From Arthrobacter sp. EM1 (lineage in GTDB: Bacteria > Actinomycetota > Actinomycetes > Actinomycetales > Micrococcaceae), in assembly GCF_029964055.1 (NCBI RefSeq), contig NZ_CP124836.1, positions 930,001 through 994,000 on the forward strand: a DNA stretch of 64,000 nucleotides. The letters are read 5' to 3'. Position 1 is the first letter of the stretch, and the number at the start of each line of letters is the position of its first letter. The position numbers and the translations under genes were made by a program. Below the pieces are notes generated by a model, which was not told the DNA's origin, did not search any database, and saw only the letters and a program-made list of their open reading frames with translations. This document shows, piece by piece, positions 17,421-26,353 of this stretch.

Positions 17421-17495
17421 CTCAACCGGGCAGTTCAGCCGGGTAGCTCAACCGGGCAGTTCAGCCGGGTAGCTCAACCGGGCAGTTCAGCCGGG
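17418..17495. repeat. Three 26-bp tandem repeats built of 13-bp halves
   Basis: Units start at 17418, 17444 and 17470, each TAGCTCAACCGGGCAG then TTCAGCCGGG; a partial fourth follows. Each unit is itself two similar 13-bp halves (CTCAACCGGGCAG and TTCAGCCGGGTAG). The array lies between the decayed membrane gene and the DUF937-like gene and has run into the end of the pseudogene. Confidence 0.85.
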
Positions 17496-17499
17496 CGGC

Positions 17500-17922
17500 T
17501 CAGTCCCCGCACGGTGGCCGGCGCAGTCGAGGCCGCCAGCGCAGCGGGTTGCCGTTGAGGTCGACGCGGAAGTGCTCGATCACCTTGTTGGCCGCAGTGT
17601 TAATGATGATCACGGAGTCCGCCGGCCAGGACGGATCGGGAACCACGGTGTAGGGAACATCCGTAATCCTGCTGGGCTGCCCGGCGTCGTTGATCTCCCG
17701 GCTGATCGCAAGCTCGAGCCTGGCAGCGCCCTCGTAGCCTTGTGCGTTCTTGTGCATGCCGGCCAGCAGCATGGGCACCGCGGCCTCCACCGTGGCCTGC
17801 ACCGTGGCCTCCACCGTGGCCTGCACCGTCTGCCGGTCCGTGCCGAGCATGCCGGCAATCTGGACTACCGGGATCTGCCTCAGGAGACCGTGGAGCTCTG
17901 ACCCGGGGTCTCCTTCAGCCAC
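17500..17922 (-). CDS. DUF937-like protein with internal repeat and unrelated C-terminus
   Basis: A 140-residue protein starting at a GTG. The N-terminal half (LHGLLRQIPVVQIAGMLG, then AAVPMLLAGMHKNAQ) resembles DUF937 proteins, whose repeats normally read LLSQIPVxQIAxxLGxD..VxxALPxLLxGLxxNAQ. Between these parts, a 12-bp repeat encodes four copies of a TVQA/TVEA tetrapeptide, lengthening the helix. From about residue 70 the sequence (SREINDAGQPSRITDVPY, then VIIINTAANKVIEHFRVD) is unlike DUF937 and unrecognised. It may be a chimera or a degenerate gene. Its regulation is not evident. Confidence 0.5.
   Translation of the reverse strand: MAEGDPGSELHGLLRQIPVVQIAGMLGTDRQTVQATVEATVQATVEAAVPMLLAGMHKNAQGYEGAARLELAISREINDAGQPSRITDVPYTVVPDPSWPADSVIIINTAANKVIEHFRVDLNGNPLRWRPRLRRPPCGD
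17782..17829. repeat. 12-bp tandem repeat inside the DUF937-like gene
   Basis: Four units, GGCCTCCACCGT and GGCCTGCACCGT in alternation, form a 24-bp higher-order repeat. Read on the minus strand they encode TVQATVEA-type repeats in frame. Confidence 0.8.
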
Positions 17923-18112
17923 ACCTGGGTGCGGGCCTCGGTGGAAACCGCACCCGCGCAGACACCCGCCGGACTGTTGCCTGTGCCTCGTGGTGCTGGC
18001 GTGCCGAACGCGGCGGAGCGTCGCCGCGGACCCGCAGTGCCGTCGGAAGCAGCCGACGTTTGCAGGTAATCTAGGAGAGTTCCGGAGCCGGCAGGTTTAT
18101 CCGGAGGAGCAC

Positions 18113-19156
18113 ATGGCAGGAAGCAAAAAGGCGAGGTTGATGGTCCACATCTGGAACGATCCGTCCGAAGTCCCGGCGGACTTTGGTCCTTCCGTCGTTA
18201 CGTTCGGCAATTTCGACGGGGTACACCGCGGCCACCAACAAGTGCTCTCACAGCTCATCCGGGTTGCCCGTCTCAACCACGCACGCGCCGTCGCCATCAC
18301 CTTCGACCCGCATCCGGCGCAGGTCCACCGTCCCGAATCCGCCCCGGAACTGATCATGGGTCTGGAAGACAAGCTTGCCGCCCTCAGCGAACTGGGCCTC
18401 GACGCCGTTCTGGTCATGAAGTACTCCCTCGAGCTGGCCAGCCTCACCCCCGAAGAATTCGTCGCCACAGTCCTGGTCGGCAGCCTCAGGGCGAGCCACG
18501 TGGTGATCGGCCACGATGCACGGTTCGGCCGGAACAACTCCGGGGACCTGGAGACCATGCAGGACCTCGGCCGGAAGCTCGGCTTCGAGGTGCTGGTTAT
18601 CAGCGAGTTCGGCTCGGAAGGCTTTCCGATCCACGGCGACGCACCCGGTGCGGGACAAGACCGCACCGCCCACGACGGCACCGACCGCCGCTGCTCCTCC
18701 ACCTGGGTGCGCGAGGCACTGCGGGAGGGCGACGTCGCCACTGCGGCCGCCGTACTCGGACGGCCGCACCGGATGCGCGGCGAGGTGGTCCACGGCGCCG
18801 CTCGCGGCCGTGACCTCGGCTTCCCGACCGCAAATCTGGCCGCTGACGCGAGCGGCTACGTCCCGGCTGATGGCATCTTCGCCGGGTGGCTTGTGGACCA
18901 GGCCGGCACGCGCTGGCCTGCCGCCATCTCCGTCGGGTCCAACCCCACCTTCGACGGCGTCAGCCGTCAGGTTGAGGCGCACGTGATCGACCGGCCGAAA
19001 GAGGCCGTGGAAGACTTCGATCTGTACGGCCAGACAGTAGTTGTGGAATTCGTCGCCCGGCTGCGGGGCATGGTGACGTACCGTGGCCCTGAAGCACTGG
19101 TGGACCAGATGCGGCTGGACGTTGTCCAAGCGCACAATATTCTATTTGTGCCCTAA
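18113..19156 (+). CDS. ribF: Bifunctional riboflavin kinase/FAD synthetase
   Basis: A 347-residue enzyme that makes FMN from riboflavin and then FAD. The N-terminal adenylyltransferase domain has VVTFGNFDGVHRGHQ and VVIGHDARFGRNNSG; the C-terminal riboflavin kinase domain has GEVVHGAARGRDLGFPTANL and SVGSNPTF. A polar insertion (about residues 175-200, GAGQDRTAHDGTDRR) separates the FAD-domain strand from SSTWVREAL. The ATG follows CCGGAGGAG at ideal spacing; a later ATG at 18140 is possible. TruB and rpsO genes nearby match the usual truB-ribF-rpsO neighbourhood, interrupted here by other genes. Confidence 0.95.
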   Translation: MAGSKKARLMVHIWNDPSEVPADFGPSVVTFGNFDGVHRGHQQVLSQLIRVARLNHARAVAITFDPHPAQVHRPESAPELIMGLEDKLAALSELGLDAVLVMKYSLELASLTPEEFVATVLVGSLRASHVVIGHDARFGRNNSGDLETMQDLGRKLGFEVLVISEFGSEGFPIHGDAPGAGQDRTAHDGTDRRCSSTWVREALREGDVATAAAVLGRPHRMRGEVVHGAARGRDLGFPTANLAADASGYVPADGIFAGWLVDQAGTRWPAAISVGSNPTFDGVSRQVEAHVIDRPKEAVEDFDLYGQTVVVEFVARLRGMVTYRGPEALVDQMRLDVVQAHNILFVP

Positions 19157-19291
19157 CCCGACCATCCGCTGCGCCGGGCCGCCGGAGAGGTGAATCCGTC
19201 GGCCGGATGCCCGGCCCGGCCGGTGCCAGGTTTCCCCGGGCCGCCGGACGGGAAAACGAAGAAGAGCCCGTGGGCAAGGAAGGCACAAAAC

Positions 19292-20146
19292 GTGACGATT
19301 GAGAAAAATACCAGGGAACTGGACAAGGATATTGTCCGCGACTTCAGCTCCCGAATGAGCTACGCCTCCTACTTGCAGCTCCCGACGCTGCTGAGCGCCC
19401 AGAACCCGGTCAGCACACCGGAGCACCATGATGAGTTGCTGTTCATCATCCAGCACCAGACCACAGAACTGTGGCTCAAGCTGGTCCTGCACGAGCTCCG
19501 CAGCGCCGCCGCCTGGCTCCGCTCCGACGACCTCGGCTCGGCGCTGAAGGCGATTGCCCGGGTCAAGCACATCCAGAAGACCCTGACCGAGCAGTGGTCC
19601 GTGCTGGCCACCCTCACGCCCACGGAGTATTCGCAGTTCCGCGGCTTCCTGGGTAACTCCTCGGGATTTCAGTCCAGCCAGTACCGCGCCGTCGAATTCC
19701 TGCTGGGCAACAAGAACCGCAAGATGCTCCCGGTGTTCGAATCCGACCCCGAAGCCCACGCGATGCTGCTGGAGATCCTCGAATCGCCGAGCATCTATGA
19801 CGATTTCCTCGCCTACCTCAAGCGGCAGGGCTTCGACGTCCCCGCCGCGCTGCTGGAGCGGGACGTCACCAAGGCGCACGAGTTCTGCGCCGAGCTGGTC
19901 CCCGTCTTTAAGTACATCTACGAGAACGCCGCGGACAACTGGGGCGCCTACGAGGCCTGTGAGGAACTCGTGGACCTTGAGGACAACTTCCAGCTGTGGC
20001 GCTTCCGGCATCTGCGAACGGTCCAGCGCACCATCGGCATGAAGTCCGGCACCGGCGGCTCCAGCGGTGCTGCCTTCCTGCAGAAGGCGCTGGAACTGAC
20101 GTTCTTCCCCGAGCTCTTCGCCGTCCGGACGGAGATCGGCCAGTGA
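19292..20146 (+). CDS. kynA: Tryptophan 2,3-dioxygenase
   Basis: A 284-residue heme enzyme that opens the indole ring of L-tryptophan to give N-formylkynurenine. SYASYLQLPTLLSAQ, HHDELLFIIQHQTTELWLKL, the substrate-binding RGFLGNSSGFQSSQYR, and FRHLRTVQRTIGMKSGTGGSSG near the C-terminus are diagnostic. The GTG at 19292 (VTIEKNTREL) follows AAGGAAGGC; the frame upstream lacks conservation. Its stop overlaps the kynU start (GTGA), so the two form an operon for tryptophan catabolism. Confidence 0.96.
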   Translation: MTIEKNTRELDKDIVRDFSSRMSYASYLQLPTLLSAQNPVSTPEHHDELLFIIQHQTTELWLKLVLHELRSAAAWLRSDDLGSALKAIARVKHIQKTLTEQWSVLATLTPTEYSQFRGFLGNSSGFQSSQYRAVEFLLGNKNRKMLPVFESDPEAHAMLLEILESPSIYDDFLAYLKRQGFDVPAALLERDVTKAHEFCAELVPVFKYIYENAADNWGAYEACEELVDLEDNFQLWRFRHLRTVQRTIGMKSGTGGSSGAAFLQKALELTFFPELFAVRTEIGQ

Positions 20147-21444
20147 GCGCACTGACTCCGGCGGCGGCAGCGGCGCAGAACCGAGATGCCTTGTTGCAGC
20201 GCGCCCGGGAACTGGACGCCGCCGATCCGCTGGCTGCCTGCCGCGACCACTTCATCGGTGCCGACACGGACCTTGCCTACCTGGACGGCAACTCCCTGGG
20301 CCGGCCGCTCAAGCGCACCGTCACGGACATCAGCAGCTTCATCCAGGACAGCTGGGGCGGGCGTCTGATCCGCGGCTGGGACGAGCACTGGCTGGAGCTC
20401 CCGCAGGCCATCGGCGACCAGCTCGGCCGGGCAGTCCTCGGCGCGGCCGCCGGGCAGACCATCATCGCCGATTCCACCACTGTGGTGCTCTACAAGCTGA
20501 TCCGGGCCGCAGTGGCCGCGATCGCCGACCCGGCCCGGACCGAAATAGTGCTGGATACGGAGAACTTCCCCACTGACCGCTACCTTGTCGAGGGCATCGC
20601 CCGCGAAGAAGGGCTGACGCTGCGCTGGATCCACACCGATCCTTCCGCCGGGGTAACTGTCGAGCAGGTGCGGGCGGCAACGGGGCCGGCCACCGCCGTT
20701 GTGGTCCTGAGCCAGATTGCCTACCGCTCCGGGTTCCTTGCCGATCTGCCCGGGATCACCGCTGCCGTTCACGCCGCGGGTGCGCTGGTGGTCTGGGACC
20801 TTTGCCATTCCGCCGGTTCGGTTGAGATTGCCCTGGACGCCGCCGAGGTCGACTTCGCCGCCGGCTGCACCTACAAATACCTCAACGGGGGGCCCGGCTC
20901 GCCGGCGTTCGCCTATGTTAATGCCCGGCACCTGCCGGGTTTGCAGCAGCCGATCTGGGGCTGGATGGGCCGGAAAGACGCATTCGAGATGGGGCCCGGG
21001 TATGAAGCGGCAGACGGCATCCGCGGGTTCCTCAGCGGCACCCCGGCGGTCTTCGGGATGCTTGCCATGCGTGGCACCCTGGACTTGCTCGAGGAGGTCG
21101 GCATGGCCGCGGTTCGGGAGAAATCACGCCTGCTGACCGCGTTCGCCGTCGAGCTCCACGATGCCTGGCTCGCCCCGGCCGGCGTGGAACTCGCGACGCC
21201 GCGGGAGCCGGAGCTGCGCGGCAGCCACATCACGGTGGACCACCCGGCGTTCCGGGAGATGACCGCCGCACTGTGGGCGGCCGACGTCATCCCGGATTTC
21301 CGGGCACCGCAGGGCCTGCGGATCGGGCTGTCCCCGCTGAGTACGTCCTTTACCGAGGTGCACCGCGGGGTGGCTGCGATCCGCGAACGGCTGGACGCGG
21401 GCCATTCCGGGCAGCCACTGGAGGGGTCGTTTCGACAAGATTAG
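20143..21444 (+). CDS. kynU: Kynureninase
   Basis: A 433-residue PLP enzyme cleaving kynurenine to anthranilate and alanine. YLDGNSLGRPL at the N-terminus, the phosphate-binding DSTTVVLYKL, WDLCHSAGSVEI and the PLP-lysine segment CTYKYLNGGPGSPAF are all intact, as is GWMGRKDAFEMGPGYE. Translation couples to kynA through GTGA. No kynurenine formamidase (kynB) gene lies beside them, so the middle step must be encoded elsewhere or be served by a general hydrolase. Confidence 0.96.
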   Translation: MSALTPAAAAAQNRDALLQRARELDAADPLAACRDHFIGADTDLAYLDGNSLGRPLKRTVTDISSFIQDSWGGRLIRGWDEHWLELPQAIGDQLGRAVLGAAAGQTIIADSTTVVLYKLIRAAVAAIADPARTEIVLDTENFPTDRYLVEGIAREEGLTLRWIHTDPSAGVTVEQVRAATGPATAVVVLSQIAYRSGFLADLPGITAAVHAAGALVVWDLCHSAGSVEIALDAAEVDFAAGCTYKYLNGGPGSPAFAYVNARHLPGLQQPIWGWMGRKDAFEMGPGYEAADGIRGFLSGTPAVFGMLAMRGTLDLLEEVGMAAVREKSRLLTAFAVELHDAWLAPAGVELATPREPELRGSHITVDHPAFREMTAALWAADVIPDFRAPQGLRIGLSPLSTSFTEVHRGVAAIRERLDAGHSGQPLEGSFRQD

Positions 21445-21461
21445 CGGCGTGCCGGTAAACT
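21432..21461 (+). promoter_or_regulatory. Possible rpsO promoter
   Basis: TCGACA at 21432-21437 and TAAACT at 21456-21461 are 18 bp apart, at the very end of kynU and about 140 bp before rpsO. The transcript would carry a GC-rich leader of about 135 bases, able to fold and possibly a site for S15 autoregulation; the latter is inference. Confidence 0.35.
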
Positions 21462-21603
21462 AAGCGTTGGATCCGGCTGCAGTCCGTGGCGGCTGGGTCC
21501 TGTTGTGTACGGGACAGCTGGCATCAAAGCAGAAGAACCGGCACGGCACCCCCCGGCGGTGAGTTACTGATTCGGGCCTCACGGCACATATCTAGGAGTT
21601 ATT

Positions 21604-21873
21604 GTGGCACTTGAAGCCGCTGTAAAGCAGTCCATCATCAAGGATTTCGCAACGTCCGAGGGCGACACCGGTTCGCCGGAGGTCCAGGTTGCAGTCCTGA
21701 CTCAGCGGATCAAGGATCTCACTGAGCACATGAAGGTGCACAAGCACGATTACCACACCCAGCGCGGTCTGCTGGCCATGGTTGGTCGTCGCAAGCGTAT
21801 GCTCACCTACCTCAAAAACACTGACATCACCCGCTACCGTGCGCTCATTGGGCGTCTCGGCCTGCGCCGCTAG
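21604..21873 (+). CDS. rpsO: 30S ribosomal protein S15
   Basis: An 89-residue protein of the 30S platform that binds 16S rRNA early in assembly. [36 protein letters not shown] and [21 protein letters not shown] are the universal S15 motifs. The GTG start follows TAGGAGTTATT. A strong terminator follows, so rpsO forms its own unit before pnp, as in many bacteria. Confidence 0.98.
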   Translation: MALEAAVKQSIIKDFATSEGDTGSPEVQVAVLTQRIKDLTEHMKVHKHDYHTQRGLLAMVGRRKRMLTYLKNTDITRYRALIGRLGLRR

Positions 21874-21885
21874 TCAGCTTTAAGG

Positions 21886-21921
21886 GGCGGCCCCTTCCGT
21901 GACGGAATGGGCCGCCTTTTT
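21886..21921 (+). terminator. Rho-independent terminator after rpsO
   Basis: A stem of 14 positions with one mismatch (GGCGGCCC..TTCCG paired with CGGAA..GGGCCGCC) is followed by TTTTT. It ends 48 bp after the rpsO stop. Confidence 0.88.
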
Positions 21922-22116
21922 CACACACAACTCAACAGGAGGATCAACCGCATCACGCATTCGCGGTCTTCGGTAGTGATCTCCGGGAACGGCTTCCAGG
22001 ATATGAAGCCCGGCCCGTGGGTCTCGATCGATGACCGGGTGTAGTGCAGGCCGGCAGATGCCGGGCTGGGTTGATGCGGCTGGACTCCGTGAACCATGAA
22101 ACGGAGGTGACTCTCT

Positions 22117-24366
22117 ATGGAGGGTCCCGAAATCCAGTTCTCAGAAGCAGTCATTGACAATGGCCGCTTCGGCAAGCGTGTAATCCGCTTTGAAACCGGC
22201 CGACTTGCCAAGCAGGCAGCCGGCGCAGCGATGGTCTACCTCGACGAAGAAACCGCGCTGCTGTCCGCCACCACTGCCGGCAAGCACCCGCGTGAAGGTT
22301 TCGACTTCTTCCCGCTGACCGTCGACGTCGAAGAGCGTATGTACGCCGCCGGCCGCATCCCGGGCTCGTTCTTCCGCCGCGAAGGCCGCCCGTCCACTGA
22401 AGCGATCCTCGCTTGCCGCCTGATGGACCGCCCGCTGCGTCCCGCCTTCGTCAAGGGCCTGCGCAACGAGGTCCAGATCGTGGTCACCGTGCTGTCCATC
22501 AACCCGGACGAGCTCTACGACGTCGTAGCGATCAACGCTTCGTCGATGTCCACCCAGCTCTCCGGCCTGCCGTTCTCCGGCCCGATCGGCGGCGTCCGCG
22601 TTGCCCTGATCGCCGACGAACACGGTTCGCAGTGGGTCGCCTTCCCGAAGCACTCCCAGCTCGAGAACGCCGTCTTCAACATGGTCGTTGCCGGCCGCGT
22701 CAAGGGCGACGACGTCGCCATCATGATGGTTGAAGCCGAAGCCACGGACAACTCCTGGAACCTCATCAAGGAACAGGGCGCCGCCGCCCCGACCGAAGAG
22801 GTCGTTTCGGAGGGCCTGGAGGCCGCCAAGCCGTTCATCAAGGCCCTTTGCGACGCCCAGTCCGACCTGGCAGCACGCGCCGCCAAGCCGACCGTCGAGT
22901 TCCCGGTCTTCCTGGACTACCAGGACGACGTCTACGCCGCCGTGGAGTCAGCTGCCGCCGAGAAGCTGGCCGCTGTTTTCCAGATCGCCGACAAGCAGGA
23001 ACGCGACACCGCTTCCGACGAGCTCAAGAACGAGGTCACCTCATCCCTGGCCGGCCAGTTCGAAGGCCGCGAAAAGGAGCTGTCCGCAGCCTTCCGCTCC
23101 GTCACCAAGCACGTTGTGCGCCAGCGTATCCTCACGGACCAGATCCGCATCGACGGCCGTGGCCTGACGGACATCCGCCAGCTCACCGCCGAGGTTGAGG
23201 TTCTTCCCCGCGTCCACGGCTCGGCCATCTTCGAGCGCGGTGAAACCCAGATCATGGGCGTCACCACGCTGAACATGCTCAAGATGGAACAGCAGATCGA
23301 CTCGCTTTCGCCCGTAACGCGCAAGCGCTACATGCACAACTACAACTTCCCGCCGTACTCCACCGGCGAGACCGGCCGGGTCGGTTCCCCGAAGCGCCGC
23401 GAAATCGGCCACGGCGCCCTCGCAGAGCGCGCCATTATGCCGGTGCTGCCGTCCCGCGAGGAATTCCCCTACGCCATCCGCCAGGTCTCTGAAGCCCTCA
23501 GCTCCAACGGTTCGACGTCGATGGGTTCCGTCTGCGCCTCGACGCTGTCCCTGCTCAACGCAGGCGTGCCGCTGAAGGCTGCTGTTGCCGGTATCGCCAT
23601 GGGCCTGGTTTCCGACCAGGTTGACGGCCAGACCCGCTACGCCGCCCTTACCGACATCCTCGGCGCCGAAGATGCCTTCGGTGACATGGACTTCAAGGTT
23701 GCCGGTACTTCCGAGTTCGTTACGGCCATCCAGCTGGACACCAAGCTCGACGGCATCCCGGCCTCGGTGCTGGCCGCCGCCCTGAAGCAGGCCCGCGAAG
23801 CCCGCCTGCACATCCTGGACGTGCTGAACTCCGCAATCGACACCCCGGATGAGCTCTCCGAGTTCGCGCCGCGCGTCATCGCGGTCAAGATCCCGGTAGA
23901 CAAGATCGGCGAGGTCATCGGCCCGAAGGGCAAGATGATCAACCAGATCCAGGAAGACACCGGCGCCGACATCTCGATCGAGGACGACGGAACTGTCTAC
24001 ATTGGCGCCACGAACGGCCCGTCTGCCGACGCAGCACGGTCCGCGATCAATGCCATTGCCAACCCGCAGATCCCGGAAATCGGCGAGCGCTACCTGGGCA
24101 CGGTCGTCAAGACCACCACCTTCGGTGCTTTCGTTTCCCTGACCCCGGGCAAGGACGGTCTGCTGCACATCTCCGAGCTGCGCAAGATCGCCGGCGGCAA
24201 GCGCGTGGACAACGTTGATGACGTCGTCTCCGTCGGCCAGAAGATCCAGGTGGAAATCACCAAGATCGACGACCGTGGAAAGCTTTCGCTCTCGCCCGTT
24301 GTGGCTGACGAGGCCGGTGCCGGAAACGCTGACGACGCTGAGGTCTCCCTCGAGGCCGCAGAGTAG
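22117..24366 (+). CDS. pnp: Polyribonucleotide nucleotidyltransferase (PNPase)
   Basis: A 749-residue phosphorolytic 3'-5' exoribonuclease that also makes RNA tails and, in actinobacteria, ppGpp-related products (hence GPSI naming). Two RNase PH domains ([18 protein letters not shown].. and [26 protein letters not shown]) flank a helical domain. A KH domain ([19 protein letters not shown]) and an S1 domain ([17 protein letters not shown]) end the protein. The ATG follows ACGGAGGTG. The 190-bp leader after the rpsO terminator shows no gene. A hairpin terminator follows. Confidence 0.98.
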   Translation: MEGPEIQFSEAVIDNGRFGKRVIRFETGRLAKQAAGAAMVYLDEETALLSATTAGKHPREGFDFFPLTVDVEERMYAAGRIPGSFFRREGRPSTEAILACRLMDRPLRPAFVKGLRNEVQIVVTVLSINPDELYDVVAINASSMSTQLSGLPFSGPIGGVRVALIADEHGSQWVAFPKHSQLENAVFNMVVAGRVKGDDVAIMMVEAEATDNSWNLIKEQGAAAPTEEVVSEGLEAAKPFIKALCDAQSDLAARAAKPTVEFPVFLDYQDDVYAAVESAAAEKLAAVFQIADKQERDTASDELKNEVTSSLAGQFEGREKELSAAFRSVTKHVVRQRILTDQIRIDGRGLTDIRQLTAEVEVLPRVHGSAIFERGETQIMGVTTLNMLKMEQQIDSLSPVTRKRYMHNYNFPPYSTGETGRVGSPKRREIGHGALAERAIMPVLPSREEFPYAIRQVSEALSSNGSTSMGSVCASTLSLLNAGVPLKAAVAGIAMGLVSDQVDGQTRYAALTDILGAEDAFGDMDFKVAGTSEFVTAIQLDTKLDGIPASVLAAALKQAREARLHILDVLNSAIDTPDELSEFAPRVIAVKIPVDKIGEVIGPKGKMINQIQEDTGADISIEDDGTVYIGATNGPSADAARSAINAIANPQIPEIGERYLGTVVKTTTFGAFVSLTPGKDGLLHISELRKIAGGKRVDNVDDVVSVGQKIQVEITKIDDRGKLSLSPVVADEAGAGNADDAEVSLEAAE

Positions 24367-24384
24367 TCTTTCCAGACCCAAGTG

Positions 24385-24415
24385 GCGGGGCCGGTGGATT
24401 ATCCACCGGCCCCGC
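24385..24415 (+). terminator. Hairpin terminator after pnp
   Basis: A perfect 14-bp stem starting GCGGGGCCGG closes a small TTAT-type loop. No long T run follows, so it may end transcription poorly or block 3' decay. Confidence 0.7.
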
Positions 24416-24523
24416 TGCCGTTAACGGCGGCGTAGAACATCGCCGTCGCCGCCGTACCGTCCGGGCGATTTCCCGCTGGTACGATGGCAGGCAGATTTGG
24501 GATGTTTTTACTGAAAGGCTTTG

Positions 24524-25867
24524 ATGACTGTCGTACCCCTGCCGCTTGAGCAGAACCAGCATGCTGACAGCCTGATCCACGGAGCCGACGGCGGATCCGA
24601 AGTGCGGCGGTCGGTCCTTCCCGGCGGTGTCCGTGTGCTGACCGAGGCGATGCCCGGACAGCGTTCTGCCACCATCGGATTCTGGGTTGGCGTGGGATCC
24701 CGCGACGAGGCGCCCGGGCAGCACGGCTCCACCCATTTCCTCGAACACCTCCTTTTCAAGGGCACCCAGCGGCGCACCGCCCTGGAGATCGCCTCGGCCT
24801 TCGATGAGGTCGGCGGGGAGTCCAACGCAGCCACGGCCAAGGAAAGCACCTGCTATTTTGCCCGCGTGCTGGACACCGACCTGCCGATGGCGATCGACGT
24901 CATCGCGGACATGATCACCGGTGCCGTGCTGGACCCGCAGGAGATGGAGCAGGAACGCGACGTTATCCTCGAAGAAATCGCGATGGACAGCGACGACCCG
25001 ACCGACGTCGCCCACGAACACTTTGTCGCGGCCGTGCTGGGTACCCACGCGTTGGGCCGCCCAATCGGCGGTACCCCCGACGCCATCCGTGCCGTCGCCC
25101 GGGATTCCGTCTGGGACCACTACCGCCGCTATTACCGCCCGGATGAGCTTGTTATCACCGCCGCCGGGGGACTGGACCACAACGTCGTCTGCGGACTCGT
25201 TGTGGATGCCCTGCACTCCGCCGGCTGGAGCCTTGAGCCTGACGCCGCGCCGGTGCAGCGACGCTCCACCGACCGGGCCGCGATCACCGGCACCGCCGGA
25301 CTGCACGTGGTCAAGCGTCCGGTGGAACAGGCCAACATCATCATGGGCTGCCCCAGCATCGTCGCCACCGACGACCGCCGCTTTGTGATGAGCGTGCTCA
25401 ACGCCGTCCTGGGCGGCGGGATGTCCTCCAGGCTGTTCCAGGAAATCCGGGAGAAACGCGGCTTGGTGTACTCGACCTACTCCTTCGCCTCCTCCTACGC
25501 CGACGCCGGGTACTTCGGAATGTACGCCGGCTGCACCCCGTCCAAGGTCCGGCAGGTCGTTGAGCTGCTCGGCGCCGAACTGGACAAGCTCGCAGAAGGC
25601 GGGATCTCCGAGGAGGAACTCCGCAAGGCCGTGGGGCAGCTCTGTGGCGGAATCGTGCTGGCACTGGAAGACACCGGCTCACGGATGTCCCGGCTCGGCC
25701 GTGCCGAACTGGTCTCCGGCGAATACCAGGACATCGACGAGACCCTTCGCCAGATCAAGGCGGTGACCGCTGACGAGGTCCAGGTGCTCGCCCGCGAACT
25801 CGCGGCTGCGCCACGGACCCTCACGGTCGTTGGCCCCTTCGACGAAAACGAAACCTTCGGCCTCTAA
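24524..25867 (+). CDS. M16 family zinc metallopeptidase
   Basis: A 447-residue processing-peptidase-like protein. The inverted zinc motif HFLEH (HxxEH) sits at about residue 73, with the distal Glu about 75 residues later (ERDVILEEIAMDSDDP). The C-terminal half has the R/Y substrate motif SSRLFQEIREKRGLVYSTYSF. M16 enzymes degrade or process peptides; the pnp-M16 order is common in actinobacteria and Firmicutes. The ATG at 24524 follows GAAAGG. Confidence 0.93.
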   Translation: MTVVPLPLEQNQHADSLIHGADGGSEVRRSVLPGGVRVLTEAMPGQRSATIGFWVGVGSRDEAPGQHGSTHFLEHLLFKGTQRRTALEIASAFDEVGGESNAATAKESTCYFARVLDTDLPMAIDVIADMITGAVLDPQEMEQERDVILEEIAMDSDDPTDVAHEHFVAAVLGTHALGRPIGGTPDAIRAVARDSVWDHYRRYYRPDELVITAAGGLDHNVVCGLVVDALHSAGWSLEPDAAPVQRRSTDRAAITGTAGLHVVKRPVEQANIIMGCPSIVATDDRRFVMSVLNAVLGGGMSSRLFQEIREKRGLVYSTYSFASSYADAGYFGMYAGCTPSKVRQVVELLGAELDKLAEGGISEEELRKAVGQLCGGIVLALEDTGSRMSRLGRAELVSGEYQDIDETLRQIKAVTADEVQVLARELAAAPRTLTVVGPFDENETFGL

Positions 25868-26247
25868 CCGGGCCGTGCCCGGCAGGGCGCCCGGGGCGCC
25901 CGAAACGTTCCCCGCGGATGCGTGCGGGCCGCGCGCCGGGGGAGTTGCCCCGGGAGCCTCGGGGCTGCGCCTCGGTTAGGAGGCGCAGCCCCGGCATATC
26001 CCCGCGTGGAGCCGCCGTTGCCCTAAGCCGGCCTGTGCCCGACGCTGAACTGCGCCCGATGCTGGCCTGTGGCCGACGCCGAACTGTGGCCGATGCTGGC
26101 CTGCGCCCGACGCTGGCCTGCGCCCGACGCCGGCCTGCGCCCGACGCCGGCCTGCGGCCGACGCCGAACTGTGGCCGACGCCGAACTGTGGCCGACGCCG
26201 AACTGTGGCCGACGCCGTTACGTTACAAAAGCCTTTTTTGAAATCCG
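25868..26247. other. Intergenic region with 17-bp repeat array
   Basis: About 380 bp between the M16 gene and the ABC operon promoter. The first 170 bp are GC-rich with no gene; the rest is the 17-bp array followed by an AT-richer stretch (26221-26247). Frames running through the array are repeat artefacts. Confidence 0.4.
26041..26217. repeat. 17-bp minisatellite, ten copies plus a partial
   Basis: Ten full units of 17 bp, each GACGC(C/T) or GATGCT, then GAACTG or GGCCTG, then TGGCC or CGCCC, and a 7-bp remnant. Variants are grouped: GAACTGTGGCC units dominate the right end and GGCCTGCGCCC units the middle. Seventeen is not a multiple of three, so the array is not a coding repeat. It ends 30 bp before the -35 element of the ABC operon promoter. 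Confidence 0.9.
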
Positions 26248-26276
26248 TTGACACGCCCTGAGCTGCGCCCTAGATT
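26248..26276 (+). promoter_or_regulatory. Strong sigma70-type promoter of the ABC operon
   Basis: A perfect TTGACA (26248-26253) and TAGATT (26271-26276) are separated by exactly 17 bp. The predicted start lies about 70 bp before the binding-protein gene. This is the clearest housekeeping promoter in the window. Confidence 0.8.
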
Positions 26277-26287
26277 AACTGTAATCT
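26272..26287. promoter_or_regulatory. Palindrome over the -10 element, candidate TetR operator
   Basis: AGATTA-ACTG-TAATCT is a perfect 6-4-6 inverted repeat overlapping the -10 box and likely transcription start. A repressor bound here would block the promoter. The TetR-family gene later in the same operon is the natural candidate; that link is inference. Confidence 0.55.
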
Positions 26288-26353
26288 GAATCACCTTTCA
26301 GGTTCAGCGAATTTCCTGCTCAGATTCCCCGGATTCTCAACGAAAGGCATCCC

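Noticed and set aside
18097..19135. Two long minus-strand frames opposite ribF
   Set aside because: ribF motifs on the plus strand are complete; the antisense frames match nothing.
21480..21603. S15 autoregulatory RNA as a firm call
   Set aside because: The leader is GC-rich and foldable, but I could not match a known S15-binding architecture by eye.
23041..24381. 446-codon minus-strand frame opposite pnp
   Set aside because: Shadow of the KH/S1 part of pnp.
26041..26254. CRISPR-like or protein-coding reading of the 17-bp array
   Set aside because: Units are contiguous with no spacers, and 17 bp is not a codon multiple; the frames through it are artefacts.
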